Below are positions 5,457-5,645 of a stretch of 5,645 nucleotides of DNA, piece after piece. The DNA is from Oscillospiraceae bacterium (GTDB lineage: Bacteria > Bacillota > Clostridia > Oscillospirales > Oscillospiraceae): assembly GCA_021205585.1 (NCBI GenBank), contig JAJPXI010000214.1:1-5645 (forward strand), written 5' to 3'. The notes below the pieces were generated by a model, which ran no database searches, was not told where the DNA came from, and worked only from the letters and a program-made list of their open reading frames with translations. Position 1 is the stretch's first letter, and each line of letters begins with the position of its first letter. The translations under genes and the position numbers were made by a program.

Positions 5457-5645
5457 ATACTGAAATCTGATTCAAACAAGACATTGAAAATGGCTTGTTT
5501 TCATAGCCGTCGCAACGGCGTAGATTTCGTATGAGACGCCTTTTGAAGTGTCAACCGCGCTTTTGCGCGGCTCTTATACGAATTCTCATTAAAAAGCGCA
5601 AATGCGCTTTTTATAGCGCGAAGCGCGTTGAGAATTGTATGAGAC
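5457..5645 (-). repeat. Hairpin-array repeat element, copy 2 (inverted, cut by window edge)
   Basis: The reverse complement of this stretch matches 2123-2311 over 189 bases without gaps. Only two bases differ: copy 1 has T at 2282 and 2295 where this copy reads C and G on the same strand. Homology stops exactly after CAGTAT; the next bases are AAACAG here and CATTTT in copy 1, giving a shared right end. It contains the three-way junction, the CCGCGC-AAAA-GCGCGG hairpin, the GCCGT-TGCG-ACGGC hairpin and the CAAG/CTTG hairpin. The four left-hand hairpins of copy 1, if present, lie outside the window. The right end faces lon, 130 bases from its start codon. It is opposite in orientation to copy 1, so lon-engB is bracketed by inverted copies. 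Confidence 0.9.

Noticed and set aside
5331..5460. CIRCE or CtsR operator upstream of lon
   Set aside because: Neither the TTAGCACTC/GAGTGCTAA inverted repeat nor the GGTCAAA heptad repeats are present.

Overview
The window is a GC-rich chromosomal segment of a Clostridia-type Firmicute. Three things suggest this: the lon-engB gene order (as lonA-ysxC in Bacillus), a short-form HisG paired with a HisZ regulatory subunit, and strong purine-rich Shine-Dalgarno sites. The GC-biased codon use and the dispersed hairpin repeats would suit a gut Oscillospiraceae relative (Flavonifractor/Oscillibacter-like), but that placement is inference. All genes lie on the minus strand, so transcription runs from right to left.

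Layout in transcription order. (1) 5645-5457 is a truncated copy of a hairpin-rich repeat element. (2) 5456-5331 is the lon leader, with a strong intrinsic terminator at 5381-5411. (3) lon (5327-2928) encodes ATP-dependent LonA protease with an unusual C-terminal tail. (4) engB/ysxC (2921-2331) encodes the ribosome-assembly GTPase; it starts 6 bases after the lon stop, in the same frame. (5) 2330-1959 is a gene-free gap almost filled by a second, apparently complete 333-bp copy of the repeat, opposite in orientation to the first. (6) hisZG (1958-345) is a single ORF fusing the HisRS-like regulatory subunit HisZ to the short-form catalytic subunit HisG. (7) hisD (352 to the left edge) is the histidinol dehydrogenase N-terminus and overlaps hisZG by 8 bases.

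There are two functional modules. lon-engB is a protein quality-control and ribosome-assembly pair, probably co-transcribed. hisZG-hisD is the start of a histidine biosynthesis operon continuing past the left edge: step 1 (ATP plus PRPP to phosphoribosyl-ATP) is made by the fused protein, and the final step by HisD.

The two points most worth attention are the HisZ-HisG fusion and the repeat. The repeat is a dense array of near-perfect hairpins, including a cloverleaf-like fold. It occurs as two inverted copies, 187 of 189 bases identical over the visible overlap, bracketing lon-engB. It looks like a non-autonomous mobile element or a structured RNA element. Its family cannot be named from the sequence alone.
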